Below are positions 25,169 through 35,731 of a DNA stretch of 64,000 nucleotides, piece after piece. This stretch comes from Paraburkholderia caballeronis. Its GTDB lineage: Bacteria > Pseudomonadota > Gammaproteobacteria > Burkholderiales > Burkholderiaceae. Below the pieces are notes generated by a model that was given only the letters and a program-made list of their open reading frames with translations, ran no database searches and was not told where the DNA came from. Every line of letters starts with the position of its first letter. The first letter of the stretch is position 1. Position numbers and translations under genes: made by a program. The stretch spans positions 868,001 to 932,000 of the forward strand of contig NZ_FNSR01000001.1 in NCBI RefSeq assembly GCF_900104845.1, in the 5' to 3' direction.

Positions 25169-28100
25169 ATGAATCTTCATCTGACGACACGTCTGCTCAT
25201 CAACCTCGCGGTCGTCGCGGCGGCGGTCGGCGCGATCGGATTCGTCGCGTACGCGCAGATCGACGCGCAGCGCGACGTCGATGCGAAGGCCGCGCAGGCG
25301 ACGCGCATCCGCCATGAGCTGGACCGCTTCCGCAGCACGCTGAACGACGGGCTGGGCGCGCTCGCGCGGATCGATCGCGGCGCGCAGACGGCGGCGGATC
25401 TCGACGCGGCGTCCCGCCGCGCGCATGCGCTCGCCGCGCAGGCGAGCCAGTTGCGCGCCGACCTCGCCGGCAGCGCGGCGCTCGCGAGCGCGTTCGACGA
25501 CGCGAACCGCGACGCGACAGCCGTCGCGCAGGACATCGACGCGACGCTCGCGGCCGCGCATGCTCGCACGCCGCGAGCGCCGGGCGAGCCGGCGGCCGGC
25601 GCGGCCTCCGGCGTCGCGGCGTTGCCGGACGCTTCGGTTGCCGCCGCCGCATCGGCGGCGGCGGTTTCGCCGGCCAGGGCCGCCGAACCGGCCGTCGCGG
25701 CCGCCGTTGCGCCCCACGGCGCGGCCGCCGTGCCGGCCGCCGCCGCGCCCGGCCCGACGCCGGCCGCCGTCCCGCCGCCGACCAGCGCCGAATACATGCG
25801 GCTCGACCAGGAACTGGACCAGGTCGAGCACAAGCTGTCCACGCTGCAAGGCCAGCTGGACATGACCGTCGCCGGCTCGCTCGCGGAGGCGAGCCGCGCG
25901 AGCGGGCGCGCGCTGGTGCTGCTCGCGGTCGCCGTCGCGGCCGGCGCGGCGCTGCTCGTGTACGTGTTCGGCGCGCGCGACCACGCGGCGCGCCGCAAGC
26001 TGCTCGCGCTGCGCGGGCTGCGGCAGCGCGAGGAGCGTTTCTACGGGCTTTTCGAGGCGCATCCGGTGCCGATGTACGTGTTCGACCGCGACACGCTGTG
26101 CTTTCTCGCGGTGAACGCGGCCACGGTCCAGCAGTACGGCTACTCCGAGGAAGAATTCCTGACGATGACGATCCGCGACATCCGCCCGCCGGAGGACGTG
26201 AACCGTCTCGAACAGCATCTGCAGCGCTCGGACACGCTCACGCAGCAGGTCCGCACGATGGCCGGCGTCTGGCGTCATCTGCGCCGCGACGGCTCGATGA
26301 TCACCGTCGACATCTCGCACCATTCGCTGACCTTCATGGGCCGCGCGGCGGTGTTCGTGCTCGCGGACGACGTGACCGCGCAGATCGCCGCCGAAGCCGA
26401 GGCGCGGCGCTCGACCCAGATGCTCGAAACGGTGATCGACAACATCCCGCAGCGAATCTTCTGGAAGGACCGCGAGTCGCGTTATCTCGGCTGCAACATG
26501 GCGTTCGCGCTCGATGCCGGCCTGTCGTATCCGGAGCAGGTGGTCGGCAAGACCGACCACGACCTCGCGTGGCGCGAATACGCGGAACAGTTGCGCGAGC
26601 AGGACCACGGCGTGATCGAATCGGGCGTGCCGCGGATGAACGCCGAAGTCGATCTCGCGATTCACGGCGCGCGCCGCACGACGATCACGAGCAAGCTGCC
26701 GCTGCTCGACGGCGAGGGCCGCGTGATCGGCATCCTCGGCTCGTACACGGACACCACCGAGCGCCGGCGCGCGGACCTCGCGCTGCGGCTGCAAAGCCGC
26801 GCGCTCGACGCGAGCGTGAACGCGATCGTGATTACCGGCCCGGGGCCGGGCGGGCATCTGATCGAATACGCGAATCCGGCGTTCCGGCGCATCACCGGCT
26901 ACGATCCGGCCGAGGTGATCGGCCAGGACTGCCGGCTGCTGCAACGCGACGACCGCGACCAGGAAGGGCTGGTCACGATCCGCGACGCGCTCGCCGCGAA
27001 CCGCGAGGTGAGCGCGGTGCTGCGCAACTACCGCAAGGACGGCGCGCTGTTCTGGAATCAGTTGCTGATCGCGCCGGTGCCGGACCAGGACGGCCGCACG
27101 ACGCACCACATCGGCATCATCAACGACGTGAGCGAGCTGATCCGCTATCAGGAGCAGCTCGAATACCAGGCGAACTACGACAGCCTGACGCTGCTGCCGA
27201 ACCGCAACCTGCTGCGCCACCGGCTGCAGCAGGCGCTCGTCGCCGCGCAGCGGCGCGAGCGCGGGCTCGCGGTCGTGTTCATCGACCTCGACGGCTTCAA
27301 GAACGTGAACGACAGCCTCGGCCACAGCATCGGCGACGAGCTGCTGTACGTGGTCGCGGAGCGGCTGTCGCGCTGCGCGGGGCCGGGCGACACGGTCGCG
27401 CGGCACGGCGGCGACGAGTTCGTGATCCTGATGACCGACGAGGTCGACGAGGACTCGCTGATCGCGTGGATGGAGCGTGCGCGCGCCGCGATCTCCGAGC
27501 CGGTGCTGATCGGCCGCACCGAGCTGTACGTCGGGTGCAGCATGGGCGCGAGCGTGTATCCGCAGGACGGCGACGACGCCGAGACGCTGCTGAAGAAGGC
27601 CGACGTCGCGATGTACCGCGCGAAGGACATGGGCCGCAACACGTACCAGTTCTTCCAGCCGGAGATGAACGCGAGCGCCGACGCGCGGATGAACCTCGAA
27701 CGCCGGCTGCGCCGCGCGCTGCGCGACGGCGAACTGCTGCTGCACTACCAGCCGCTCGTGTCGCTGCGCGACGGGCGCATCGTCGGGATGGAGGCGCTCG
27801 TGCGCTGGCGCGATCCGGAAGCCGGGCTGGTGCCGCCGTCGCAGTTCATCCCGGTCGCGGAGGAAAGCGGGCTGATCGGCTCATTGACCGAATGGGTGCT
27901 GCGCGAGGCGTGCCGGCAGAACAAGGCGTGGCAGGACGACGGGCTGCCGCCCGCGCGGGTGTCGGTGAACATTTCCGCGACGGTGTTCCAGCAGCGCGAC
28001 ATCACGAAGCTCGTGACCGGCGTGCTGGACGAAACCGGGCTCGACGCGGGCTGCCTCGAACTCGAACTGACCGAGAGCGCGCTGATGCGCAACGCGGAAG

Positions 28101-28480
28101 AGGCGGTGTCGATGCTGAACGAACTGCACGCGCTCGGCGTCGGCCTCGCGGTGGACGACTTCGGCACCGGTTATTCGAGCCTCAGCTACCTGAAGCGGCT
28201 GCCGGTGGACCGGCTGAAGATCGACCGCTCGTTCGTGTCGGATATCGGCCGCTCGGGCGACAACGAGACGATCACGTCCGCGATCATCGCGCTCGCGCAT
28301 TCGCTGCAACTGGAGGTGATCGCGGAGGGCGTCGAGACGTCGGCGCAGTTCGAGTTCCTGCGCGAGCGCGCGTGCGACGAGATGCAGGGTTATTTCTTCG
28401 CGGCGCCGCTGCCGAACGACCAGATCCCCGCGCTGCTGGACGCGGGCGCCACTTACGCGGAGCGGCTCAGTCCAGCTTAG
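25169..28480 (+). CDS. Membrane-bound PAS/LOV-like GGDEF-EAL c-di-GMP enzyme
   Basis: An 1103-residue inner-membrane signalling protein. Membrane helices lie at about residues 5-28 and 247-269, enclosing a periplasmic part with a helical region and an Ala/Pro-rich stretch (about 130-210). Cytoplasmic order: PAS (about 290-400), PAS (about 416-535), a LOV-like PAS (about 545-660) with DCRLLQ around Cys588, GGDEF (about 670-835) and EAL (about 850-1095). GGDEF is intact at 747-751, but the upstream I-site reads GPGD instead of RxxD. The EAL motif is at 875-877, and [13 protein letters not shown] is present, so both synthase and phosphodiesterase activity are possible. The ATG at 25169 starts just before the first helix. 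Confidence 0.92.
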   Translation: MNLHLTTRLLINLAVVAAAVGAIGFVAYAQIDAQRDVDAKAAQATRIRHELDRFRSTLNDGLGALARIDRGAQTAADLDAASRRAHALAAQASQLRADLAGSAALASAFDDANRDATAVAQDIDATLAAAHARTPRAPGEPAAGAASGVAALPDASVAAAASAAAVSPARAAEPAVAAAVAPHGAAAVPAAAAPGPTPAAVPPPTSAEYMRLDQELDQVEHKLSTLQGQLDMTVAGSLAEASRASGRALVLLAVAVAAGAALLVYVFGARDHAARRKLLALRGLRQREERFYGLFEAHPVPMYVFDRDTLCFLAVNAATVQQYGYSEEEFLTMTIRDIRPPEDVNRLEQHLQRSDTLTQQVRTMAGVWRHLRRDGSMITVDISHHSLTFMGRAAVFVLADDVTAQIAAEAEARRSTQMLETVIDNIPQRIFWKDRESRYLGCNMAFALDAGLSYPEQVVGKTDHDLAWREYAEQLREQDHGVIESGVPRMNAEVDLAIHGARRTTITSKLPLLDGEGRVIGILGSYTDTTERRRADLALRLQSRALDASVNAIVITGPGPGGHLIEYANPAFRRITGYDPAEVIGQDCRLLQRDDRDQEGLVTIRDALAANREVSAVLRNYRKDGALFWNQLLIAPVPDQDGRTTHHIGIINDVSELIRYQEQLEYQANYDSLTLLPNRNLLRHRLQQALVAAQRRERGLAVVFIDLDGFKNVNDSLGHSIGDELLYVVAERLSRCAGPGDTVARHGGDEFVILMTDEVDEDSLIAWMERARAAISEPVLIGRTELYVGCSMGASVYPQDGDDAETLLKKADVAMYRAKDMGRNTYQFFQPEMNASADARMNLERRLRRALRDGELLLHYQPLVSLRDGRIVGMEALVRWRDPEAGLVPPSQFIPVAEESGLIGSLTEWVLREACRQNKAWQDDGLPPARVSVNISATVFQQRDITKLVTGVLDETGLDAGCLELELTESALMRNAEEAVSMLNELHALGVGLAVDDFGTGYSSLSYLKRLPVDRLKIDRSFVSDIGRSGDNETITSAIIALAHSLQLEVIAEGVETSAQFEFLRERACDEMQGYFFAAPLPNDQIPALLDAGATYAERLSPA

Positions 28481-28874
28481 GCAGCGCGCGCGGGCGGCGG
28501 TCGCTGTCGGTCGCGACGTAGGTGAGCGTCGCTTCGGTGACTTTCACGACTTCGTCGGACAGGCGCATCCGCTGCGCGTACACGGTCACGTCGATGGTCA
28601 CCGACGTGTTGCCGGTCTTCACGATGTCCGCATAGAAGCTCAACAGGTCGCCGACGAACACCGGCTGCTTGAACACGAACGAGTTCACCGCGACGGTCGC
28701 GACGCGGCCGTTCGCGCGGCGGCTCGCCGGAATCGAGCCGGCGATGTCCACCTGCGCCATGATCCAGCCGCCGAACACGTCGCCGTGGACGTTCGCGTCC
28801 GACGGCTGGGGAACGACGCGCAGCGCCGGCGGTTTTTCCGGAAGGGAGACGGGGTCGGTCATCGGTGCGTCCAT
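28467..28874 (-). CDS. Acyl-CoA thioesterase (hotdog fold, YciA-like)
   Basis: A 135-residue hotdog-fold thioesterase that hydrolyses acyl-CoA. The signature [19 protein letters not shown] (about residues 28-46) contains the conserved Asn and Asp. The mid-region [20 protein letters not shown] and the C-terminal [14 protein letters not shown] fit the YciA group. Starts at 28874 (MDAPMTDP) or 28862 are both possible, neither with a strong ribosome-binding site. Its last 14 bp overlap the 3' end of the convergent GGDEF-EAL gene. Confidence 0.88.
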   Translation of the reverse strand: MDAPMTDPVSLPEKPPALRVVPQPSDANVHGDVFGGWIMAQVDIAGSIPASRRANGRVATVAVNSFVFKQPVFVGDLLSFYADIVKTGNTSVTIDVTVYAQRMRLSDEVVKVTEATLTYVATDSDRRPRALPKLD

Positions 28875-29116
28875 GAGAAAAGCGGGCAGTACGGGGAAAT
28901 TCGGAGAAGTCCGGCAGAAGCCAGCCACAGGCCAGGCATGCCGCCGCGACGGTGGCCGCAAGCGGCGCATGCTGCGTTCTGCGACAATACGGTTCGTCAG
29001 GGATTGTACGGGAAAGCGCGCCGCCGCGAAGCGCGCGGCCCGCCCGGCGGCCCGCGCGGGCGACGGTCCGCGGCCCGCGCCGCCGTCCCTGCGACCGTCC
29101 CCCTGCCGTTATACCC

Positions 29117-31006
29117 ATGCGACGCACCTCCTCACCGAACGAATCCCTGCCGCTCGCCGCCGGTCCCCGCAACGACTGGCAGACGATCCTGTCGCTGCTG
29201 CCGTATCTGGCGACGTACCGCTGGCGCGTCGGGTTCGCGCTCGCGTGCCTGATCGGCGCGAAGGTCGCGAACCTCGGCGTGCCGGTCGTGATGAAACACA
29301 TCGTCGACAACCTGTCGTCGGTCCGGCAGTTGACCGCGCTCGGGCGCTCGGAGCATTCGGACGCGATCGTGCTGATGAGCGGCGTCGGCCTGCTGGTGGT
29401 CGCGTATGCGGTCGTGCGCCTGTCCACGTCGCTCTTCACCGAACTGCGTGAGATCCTGTTCTCGAAAGTCACCGAAAGCGCGGTGCGGCAACTCGCGCTG
29501 AGGGTGTTCCGCCATCTGCACGAACTGTCGCTGCGGTTCCATCTGGAGCGGCAGACGGGCGGCATGTCGCGCGACATCGAGCGCGGCACGCGCGGCATCA
29601 CGCAACTGATCTCGTATTCGCTGTACAGCATCCTGCCGACGCTCGTCGAAGTCGGCCTGGTGCTCGCGTTTTTCGTCGTGAAGTACGACGCGTATTACGC
29701 GATCGTCACGCTGGTCGCGCTCGTCGCGTACATCGCGTTCACCGTGAAGGTGACCGAGTGGCGCACGCACTTCCGCCGCACGATGAACGAACTCGATTCG
29801 CGCGCGAACTCGCGCGCGATCGACTCGCTGCTGAACTACGAGACCGTCAAGTATTTCGGCAACGAGGAGTGGGAAACGCACCGCTACGACGAGAACCTGC
29901 AACGCTACCGCGCGGCGGCGATCAAGTCGCAGCATTCGCTGTCCGCGCTGAACTTCGGGCAGCAGGCGATCATCGGCACCGGGCTCGTGTTCATCCTGTG
30001 GCGCGCGACGCAGGGCGTGATGGCGGGGCGCCTGACGCTCGGCGATCTCGTGCTGATCAACACGTTCATGCTGCAGCTGTACATTCCGCTGAACTTCCTC
30101 GGCGTCGTCTATCGCGAGCTGAAGCAGAGCCTCACCGACATGGACCGGATGTTCTCGCTGATGAACGTGTCGCGCGAAGTCGCGGACGCGCCCGACGCGC
30201 AACCGCTCGCGGTGCGCGGCGCGCAAGTGCGTTTCTCGCACGTGAACTTCGGCTACGAGCCGTCGCGGCAGATCCTGCACGACGTGAGCTTCACGATCGA
30301 GGCCGGCACGACGACCGCGGTGGTCGGCCATAGCGGCTCGGGCAAGTCGACGCTCGCGCGGCTGCTGTTCCGCTTCTACGATCTCGACCGCGCGAACGGC
30401 GGCGCGATCCAGATCGACGGACAGGACATCCGCGACGTCACGCAGGACTCGCTGCGCGCGTCGATCGGCATCGTGCCGCAGGACACGGTGCTGTTCAACG
30501 ACACGATCTACTACAACATCGCATACGGCCGGCCCGCCGCGACGCGCGACGAGGTGATCGCGGCCGCGCGCGCCGCGCACATCCACGAGTTCATCGAAAG
30601 TCTGCCGAAAGGTTATGACACGGCGGTCGGCGAGCGCGGGCTGAAGCTGTCGGGCGGCGAGAAGCAGCGCGTCGCGATCGCGCGCACGCTGCTGAAGCGG
30701 CCGCCGATCCTGCTGTTCGACGAAGCGACGTCCGCGCTCGATTCGCGCTCCGAACGCGCGATCCAGCACGAACTCGACCAGATCGCGCGCAACCGGACGA
30801 CGCTCGTGATCGCGCACCGGCTGTCGACGGTCGTGCATGCGGACCAGATCATCGTGATGGATCGCGGGCGGATCGTCGAGCGCGGCACGCATGCGGAACT
30901 GCTGCGCGTCGGCGGGCTGTTCGCGCAGATGTGGGCGCTTCAGCAGCAGCACGCGCAGACGGCGGGCGAGGATGCGGACGCGCCGGCGTCGATCGACGGG
31001 CGCTGA
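29117..31006 (+). CDS. ABC transporter, Atm1/HMT1 family exporter (fused permease and ATPase)
   Basis: A 629-residue half-transporter, active as a homodimer. Six membrane helices occupy about residues 30-330, with the Atm1-type motif KYFGNEEWETHRYDENLQRY near 250-269. The ATPase has Walker A GHSGSGKST near 404-412, the signature LSGGEKQR near 511-518 and Walker B ILLFDEATSALD near 530-541. Bacterial Atm1 relatives export glutathione conjugates or glutathione-metal complexes. The start ATG at 29117 has only a weak ribosome-binding site. It stands alone: the thioesterase upstream is divergent and murU downstream is convergent. Confidence 0.92.
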   Translation: MRRTSSPNESLPLAAGPRNDWQTILSLLPYLATYRWRVGFALACLIGAKVANLGVPVVMKHIVDNLSSVRQLTALGRSEHSDAIVLMSGVGLLVVAYAVVRLSTSLFTELREILFSKVTESAVRQLALRVFRHLHELSLRFHLERQTGGMSRDIERGTRGITQLISYSLYSILPTLVEVGLVLAFFVVKYDAYYAIVTLVALVAYIAFTVKVTEWRTHFRRTMNELDSRANSRAIDSLLNYETVKYFGNEEWETHRYDENLQRYRAAAIKSQHSLSALNFGQQAIIGTGLVFILWRATQGVMAGRLTLGDLVLINTFMLQLYIPLNFLGVVYRELKQSLTDMDRMFSLMNVSREVADAPDAQPLAVRGAQVRFSHVNFGYEPSRQILHDVSFTIEAGTTTAVVGHSGSGKSTLARLLFRFYDLDRANGGAIQIDGQDIRDVTQDSLRASIGIVPQDTVLFNDTIYYNIAYGRPAATRDEVIAAARAAHIHEFIESLPKGYDTAVGERGLKLSGGEKQRVAIARTLLKRPPILLFDEATSALDSRSERAIQHELDQIARNRTTLVIAHRLSTVVHADQIIVMDRGRIVERGTHAELLRVGGLFAQMWALQQQHAQTAGEDADAPASIDGR

Positions 31007-31172
31007 CGTCGTGGTGTGCCGTGGGCGCGGCATGGCGCGATGGACACGGCATTCGCGATCTTCACGACCGGCATGGCGTTGCTGGTGCGGAACGCCCTCA
31101 AGGCTGTAGCGGCGCGGCTTCGGCGGCCGGCAGGCCGCTTTGTGTTGCGTGCTTTGCCGTGCCGCCGTGCCG

Positions 31173-31910
31173 TCAGCGTGAATTTCCGCTGCCGCCGAGT
31201 TCCTGGTCAAGCGCCGCCAGTTGCGCCGGCGTGCCGACGTTCTCCCATTTCCCGTCGTACAGTTCGCCGCTCGCGCGCCGCTGCGCGATCGCGTCGCGAT
31301 AGTACGGCGACAGCGCTTCTTTCGCGCCGCGCGGCAGCGCGCGGAACATCCGCGTGTCGTACAGGCCGATGTTGCCGAACGTATGCCTCGGCAGGCCCGC
31401 GTCGAGCGACAGCAGCCCGTCGTCCGTCAGCGCGAAGTCGCCGGCCGGATGGAACGGCGGGTTCGGCACCATCACCAGATGCATGCCCGGCTCCGGTTGC
31501 GACGCGAGCCCGGCCGCGCGCGCGTCGAGCCGCGTGTAATCGAAGTCGCTGTGCACGTCGCCGCTCACCGCGAGGAACACCGCCGGTTCGCCGCGCGTCT
31601 CGATCAGCGGCAGCGCGTGCGCGATGCCGCCGGCCGTTTCGAGCGCGTCGTGCTCCGGCGAATAACGCAGCGCGACGTTCCAGCGCGAGCCGTCGCCGAG
31701 CGCCGCCTCGATCTGCGCGCCGAGCCACGCATGGTTGATTACGATCGTCGTGTAGCCGGCCGCCGCGAGCCGTTCGATCTGCCATTCGATCAGCGGCTTG
31801 CCGCCCGCGCGCAGCAGCGGTTTCGGACAGGTGTCGGTGAGCGGGCGCATCCGCTCGCCGCGTCCGGCGGCGAAGATCATCGCCGTGCGGTCGAAGCGCG
31901 CGCGGCTCAT
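31173..31910 (-). CDS. murU: N-acetylmuramate alpha-1-phosphate uridylyltransferase MurU-like nucleotidyltransferase
   Basis: MurU makes UDP-MurNAc from MurNAc-1-phosphate, the last step of the anhydro-sugar recycling route that bypasses de novo UDP-MurNAc synthesis and confers intrinsic fosfomycin tolerance in Pseudomonas. The 245-residue protein has the nucleotidyltransferase motif FAAGRGERMRPLTDTCPKPLL (residues 12-32) and SGDVHSDFD near 112. It is 38 bp downstream of amgK, its pathway partner, which strongly supports the name. Start ATG at 31910. Confidence 0.9.
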   Translation of the reverse strand: MSRARFDRTAMIFAAGRGERMRPLTDTCPKPLLRAGGKPLIEWQIERLAAAGYTTIVINHAWLGAQIEAALGDGSRWNVALRYSPEHDALETAGGIAHALPLIETRGEPAVFLAVSGDVHSDFDYTRLDARAAGLASQPEPGMHLVMVPNPPFHPAGDFALTDDGLLSLDAGLPRHTFGNIGLYDTRMFRALPRGAKEALSPYYRDAIAQRRASGELYDGKWENVGTPAQLAALDQELGGSGNSR

Positions 31911-31948
31911 CGGGGCAGGCTCATGGTGGGCGTGGGAATCCGGAACGT

Positions 31949-32998
31949 TCAGAACGTGTAGCCGACTGCGGCGCTCTGGCCGCGCAGGTCGTCGATCAGC
32001 CGCGCGAACGGCCCGAGCGGCCGGTAGCGATGCGCGACCTTGCCGGCGTAGTCGAGGAAGCGCGGCAGGTCGGCCATGTAGTGCGCCTTGCCGTCGCGAT
32101 AGTGGATCCGGCAGAACAGCCCGAGCACCTTGATGTGCCGTTGCAGACCCATCCATTCGAGTTGCCGGTAGAACTCGCCGAAGTCCGGATCGACCGGCAG
32201 CCCGGCCTTCTTCGCGCGTTCCCAGTAGTACACGAAGCAGTCGAGTTCGAACTCCTCGTCCCAGCCGATGAACGCGTCGCGCAGCAGCGACGCGACGTCA
32301 TAGGTGATCGGCCCGTACACCGCGTCCTGAAAGTCGAGCACGCCGGGGTTCGGCGTCGCGATCATCAGGTTGCGCGGCATGAAATCGCGCAGCATGAACA
32401 CCTGCGGCTGCGCAAGCGCGTTCGCGACCAGCAGCGCGAAGGTGCGGTCGAGCACGCCGCGCGTCGCGTCGTCGACTTCGCGGCCGAGATGGCGTTGCAG
32501 ATACCACTCGGGCATCAGTTCCATCTCGCGGCGCAGGAACGCTTCGTCGAACGGCGGCAGCACGTTCGGCTTCGACGCGCACTGCCAGCGGATCAGCGTG
32601 TCCAGCGCGTCGCGCATCAGGTCGCGCGAGCGCGGGCCGGGGCCGGCGTCGGTCAGCGCCGCGAGGTACGACGCGGTGCCGAGATCGGTGACCAGCATCA
32701 GCCCCGCGTCGAAGTCCGCTTCGAGCACGCGCGGCACGTGCACGCCCGCGTCCGCGAGCCGTTGCGCGACCTGCACGAATTCGCGGCATTTTTCCGGCGG
32801 CGGCGCATCGACCGCGATCAGCGACGCGCCGTGCGCGCCGCCGCTCGCAACGCGGAAGTAGCGGCGAAAGCTGGCGTCGGCGGAAGCGGGCGCGAGCGTC
32901 GCGAGATCGAGGCCGTATTGCGGGGCGCGCGCGGCGAGCCAGGCGGTGAGCAGTTCGAGGCGGGCGTCGGTGGGGCGGGGCGCGGCGGTGAGGGTCAT
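31949..32998 (-). CDS. amgK: N-acetylmuramate/N-acetylglucosamine kinase AmgK-like (phosphotransferase family)
   Basis: AmgK phosphorylates the anomeric position of MurNAc and GlcNAc during cell-wall recycling, supplying MurU. The 349-residue protein has the aminoglycoside-phosphotransferase fold: a glycine-poor N-lobe with SFRRYFRVASGG (near 45-56), the catalytic LRDFMPRNLM (Brenner motif variant, near 203-212) and the metal-binding LDFQDAVYGP (near 219-228). It is divergent from lptD and followed by murU, the arrangement known from Pseudomonas and Burkholderia. Confidence 0.9.
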   Translation of the reverse strand: MTLTAAPRPTDARLELLTAWLAARAPQYGLDLATLAPASADASFRRYFRVASGGAHGASLIAVDAPPPEKCREFVQVAQRLADAGVHVPRVLEADFDAGLMLVTDLGTASYLAALTDAGPGPRSRDLMRDALDTLIRWQCASKPNVLPPFDEAFLRREMELMPEWYLQRHLGREVDDATRGVLDRTFALLVANALAQPQVFMLRDFMPRNLMIATPNPGVLDFQDAVYGPITYDVASLLRDAFIGWDEEFELDCFVYYWERAKKAGLPVDPDFGEFYRQLEWMGLQRHIKVLGLFCRIHYRDGKAHYMADLPRFLDYAGKVAHRYRPLGPFARLIDDLRGQSAAVGYTF

Positions 32999-33037
32999 GA
33001 AAACCGGCTGAAAAATCGGTGGATCAACGTCTTGCCA

Positions 33038-33043
33038 TATAAT
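33038..33043 (+). promoter_or_regulatory. -10 element TATAAT in the amgK-lptD divergent intergenic region
   Basis: A consensus TATAAT lies 40 bp from the amgK start and about 190 bp from the lptD ATG. Read on the other strand, the same bases include TATTAT, which could serve amgK. No strong -35 box is seen on either side, so the direction is uncertain. The two outward gene sets (cell-wall recycling and outer-membrane assembly) must both start in this 236-bp gap. Confidence 0.45.
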
Positions 33044-33234
33044 ACCCCACGACTTTTTTGACGCGACTCGCGCCAAAGCCCGCACGAACGGAACGCCCGC
33101 CGATTCACCGCCTGCCTGTCCCCGGTGGATCGAAGCGGATCGTGCGCATCGCAGCCTTTCGCCGCCGGCGGCCCGCGCCGGCGAACGGCCGCGACGGAAG
33201 GGCCGGCGGCCGGGCCGATTCGCCAAAACCATAC

Positions 33235-35604
33235 ATGCCGCCCAGACAGTTTTTCCAGACGATCTCCATCAGTGACGACGGCGTGCCGGGCAAGCGGCGG
33301 CTCATCGCGGCACTTCTCGCCGTGCCGGGCTTCGTGCCCGTGCTCGCGCACGCCCAGTTGACGGGCGTGGCCGCGCAGGCGGAGCCGCTGGACGGTCCAT
33401 GGAGCCTGCGGCTCGCGCCCCAGCTCGAAGAACATCCGCTCGTCGGCAACCAGCGTCCGGCGACCTTCGTGCTCGGCGATTCGACGACCGGCACCGCGAA
33501 CACCGACATCGCCGCGAAAGGCGCGGCCGAAGTGCGCCGCACCGCGGCGATCGTCAAGGCGGATGCACTGCATTACGACGTCGACACCGACGTCGCGAAC
33601 GCGTTCGGCAGCGTGGTGGTCGTGCAGAACGGCACGTCGTTTACCGGGCCGGATGCGCGTCTGCGCGTCGAGGCGAACGAAGGCTACATGACCGCGCCGA
33701 AGTACCACTTCGCGGCGACGGGCGGCTCGGGCAGCGCGGAGCGCGCGGACCTGCTCGACGACGAACGCTCGGTGCTGACGAACGGCACGTACACCGCGTG
33801 CCAGTGCTCGACGCATCCGGCGTGGTACATCAAGGGCAGCGAGTTCGACTTCGACACCGGCGCGGACGAAGGCGTCGCGCACAACAGCGTGCTGTTCTTC
33901 CAGGACGTGCCGATCTTCGCGAGTCCGTGGATGTCGTTCCCGCTGTCGGGCGACCGGCGCAGCGGCCTGTTGCCGCCGACCTTCTCGCTCAGTTCGACGA
34001 ACGGCTACGAGCTGTCGCTGCCGTATTACTTCAACATCGCGCCGAACCGGGACTTCACGTTCACGCCGGAACTGATCTCGAAGCGCGGCGTGTTCCTGCA
34101 GGGCACCTACCGGTATCTGTCGTCGAATTACTCGGGCACGTTCACCGGCACGTTCCTGCCGAACGACGCGATCACGAAGACCAACCGCTATGCGGTGTTC
34201 TTCCAGCACAACCAGAACTTCGGCAACGGTTTCGGCGGCTACGTCTACTACAACAAGGTCTCGGACAACACCTATCCGGAAGACCTGTCGCAGCCGGCGA
34301 ACCAGTTCCTCGCCGGCACGCAGCTGCTGTACCAGCAGGAAGCCGGCCTCACGTACAACAACGGCCCGTGGTCGGTGCTCGCGCGCGAGCAGCACTGGCA
34401 GACGCTCGAACCGTCGGTTCCGCCTTACGGGCGCGAGCCGCAGTTGAACGTGAAGTACGCGAAGTACAACGTCGGCGGTTTCGACTTCGGCGCGGAAGCG
34501 GACTACACGCGCTTCCGCATCACGACCGACAACGCGACCGAGGGCGACCGCGTCGTCTTCAATCCGTACCTGTCGTACTCGCTGATGGGGCCGGGTTATT
34601 TCGTGACGCCGAAGGTGCAGTGGCACTTCGCGTCGTACAACCTGAGCAACATCGGGCCGGAATCGCCGGCCGGCACGCCGAAGAACTTCACCGAATCGAT
34701 CCCGACGTTCAGCTTCGACACGGGGCTCGTGTTCGACCGCTCGGTCCATCTGTTCGGGCAGGACTACATCCAGACGCTGGAGCCGCGGCTGTACTACGTG
34801 TACACGCCGTACCGGAACCAGGATTTCGCGCCGCTGTTCGACACGGCCGACTCGGACTTCGGGCTTGCGGAAATCTTCACGCCGAACACGTTCATCGGCA
34901 ACGACCGGATCGCGGACTCGAACCGCATCACCGCGGCGATCACGACGCGCTTTCTGAACCCGGCGACCGGCGACGAGCGCGCGCGTTTCGTGATCGCGCA
35001 GCAGTATTATTTCCGCGACCAGCGCGTGACGCTGCTGCCGGGACAGAGCGGCTCGCAGGCGACGCATTCGGACCTGATCGCGGGCGCGTCGCTGAAGCTC
35101 GGGGCCGGTTTCGCCTCGGAAACCGCGTTCCAATATAATGCCGACAACAACCAGCTCGTGAAGGCGAGCGTCGGCTTCGGCTACAGCCCGGGACCGAGCC
35201 GGGTGGTGAACGTCGCCTACCGGTACACGCGCTCGAACACGACGCTCGACAACCAGCCGATCAACCAGTTTCTGATTTCGGCCCAGTGGCCGCTGTCGCA
35301 CCGGGTGTACGCGGTCAGCCGCTTCAACTACGATCTGAACGGCCACCGGATCGTCGACGGGCTGCTCGGCATGCAATACGACGCGGACTGCTGGGCGCTC
35401 GGCGTCGGCATCCAGCGATACGCGAACGGTATCAACAACACGGGCGGGCAGAATTCGGCCACGCGCTTTCTGGCGCAGCTCACGCTCAAGGGGCTGTCGA
35501 ACGTCGACAACGGGCTGGTCGCGGCATTCAAGGCGAGCGTGCCGGGCTACACGCCGCTGCCCGCCCAGCCGCCCTTGCCGTCGCGCTTCACCAACTATGA
35601 ATGA
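33235..35604 (+). CDS. lptD: LPS-assembly outer-membrane protein LptD
   Basis: LptD is the outer-membrane barrel that, with LptE, inserts lipopolysaccharide into the outer leaflet. The 789-residue precursor has a cleavable signal peptide (cleavage probably after VLAHA, near residue 40), an N-terminal OstA/LptA-like jellyroll (about 100-235, [20 protein letters not shown]) and a C-terminal beta-barrel rich in aromatic strands. It has only three cysteines, Cys189 and Cys191 in ACQCS and Cys719 in DADCWALG, unlike the four of E. coli LptD. The ATG at 33235 puts the signal peptide near the start, although with a long n-region. surA follows after 127 bp, the usual order. Confidence 0.94.
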   Translation: MPPRQFFQTISISDDGVPGKRRLIAALLAVPGFVPVLAHAQLTGVAAQAEPLDGPWSLRLAPQLEEHPLVGNQRPATFVLGDSTTGTANTDIAAKGAAEVRRTAAIVKADALHYDVDTDVANAFGSVVVVQNGTSFTGPDARLRVEANEGYMTAPKYHFAATGGSGSAERADLLDDERSVLTNGTYTACQCSTHPAWYIKGSEFDFDTGADEGVAHNSVLFFQDVPIFASPWMSFPLSGDRRSGLLPPTFSLSSTNGYELSLPYYFNIAPNRDFTFTPELISKRGVFLQGTYRYLSSNYSGTFTGTFLPNDAITKTNRYAVFFQHNQNFGNGFGGYVYYNKVSDNTYPEDLSQPANQFLAGTQLLYQQEAGLTYNNGPWSVLAREQHWQTLEPSVPPYGREPQLNVKYAKYNVGGFDFGAEADYTRFRITTDNATEGDRVVFNPYLSYSLMGPGYFVTPKVQWHFASYNLSNIGPESPAGTPKNFTESIPTFSFDTGLVFDRSVHLFGQDYIQTLEPRLYYVYTPYRNQDFAPLFDTADSDFGLAEIFTPNTFIGNDRIADSNRITAAITTRFLNPATGDERARFVIAQQYYFRDQRVTLLPGQSGSQATHSDLIAGASLKLGAGFASETAFQYNADNNQLVKASVGFGYSPGPSRVVNVAYRYTRSNTTLDNQPINQFLISAQWPLSHRVYAVSRFNYDLNGHRIVDGLLGMQYDADCWALGVGIQRYANGINNTGGQNSATRFLAQLTLKGLSNVDNGLVAAFKASVPGYTPLPAQPPLPSRFTNYE

Positions 35605-35731
35605 CGCGTGAATCCGTCCGCGCGAGCGGACGGCAGGCACGCGAGGGTGCAAAACGGGGATGCAGTCAGGACGGGCGGGACGGGCAGGACGGATGTTGTG
35701 GCCCGCCATCATTGGAGTGTTTGTGGGAATC

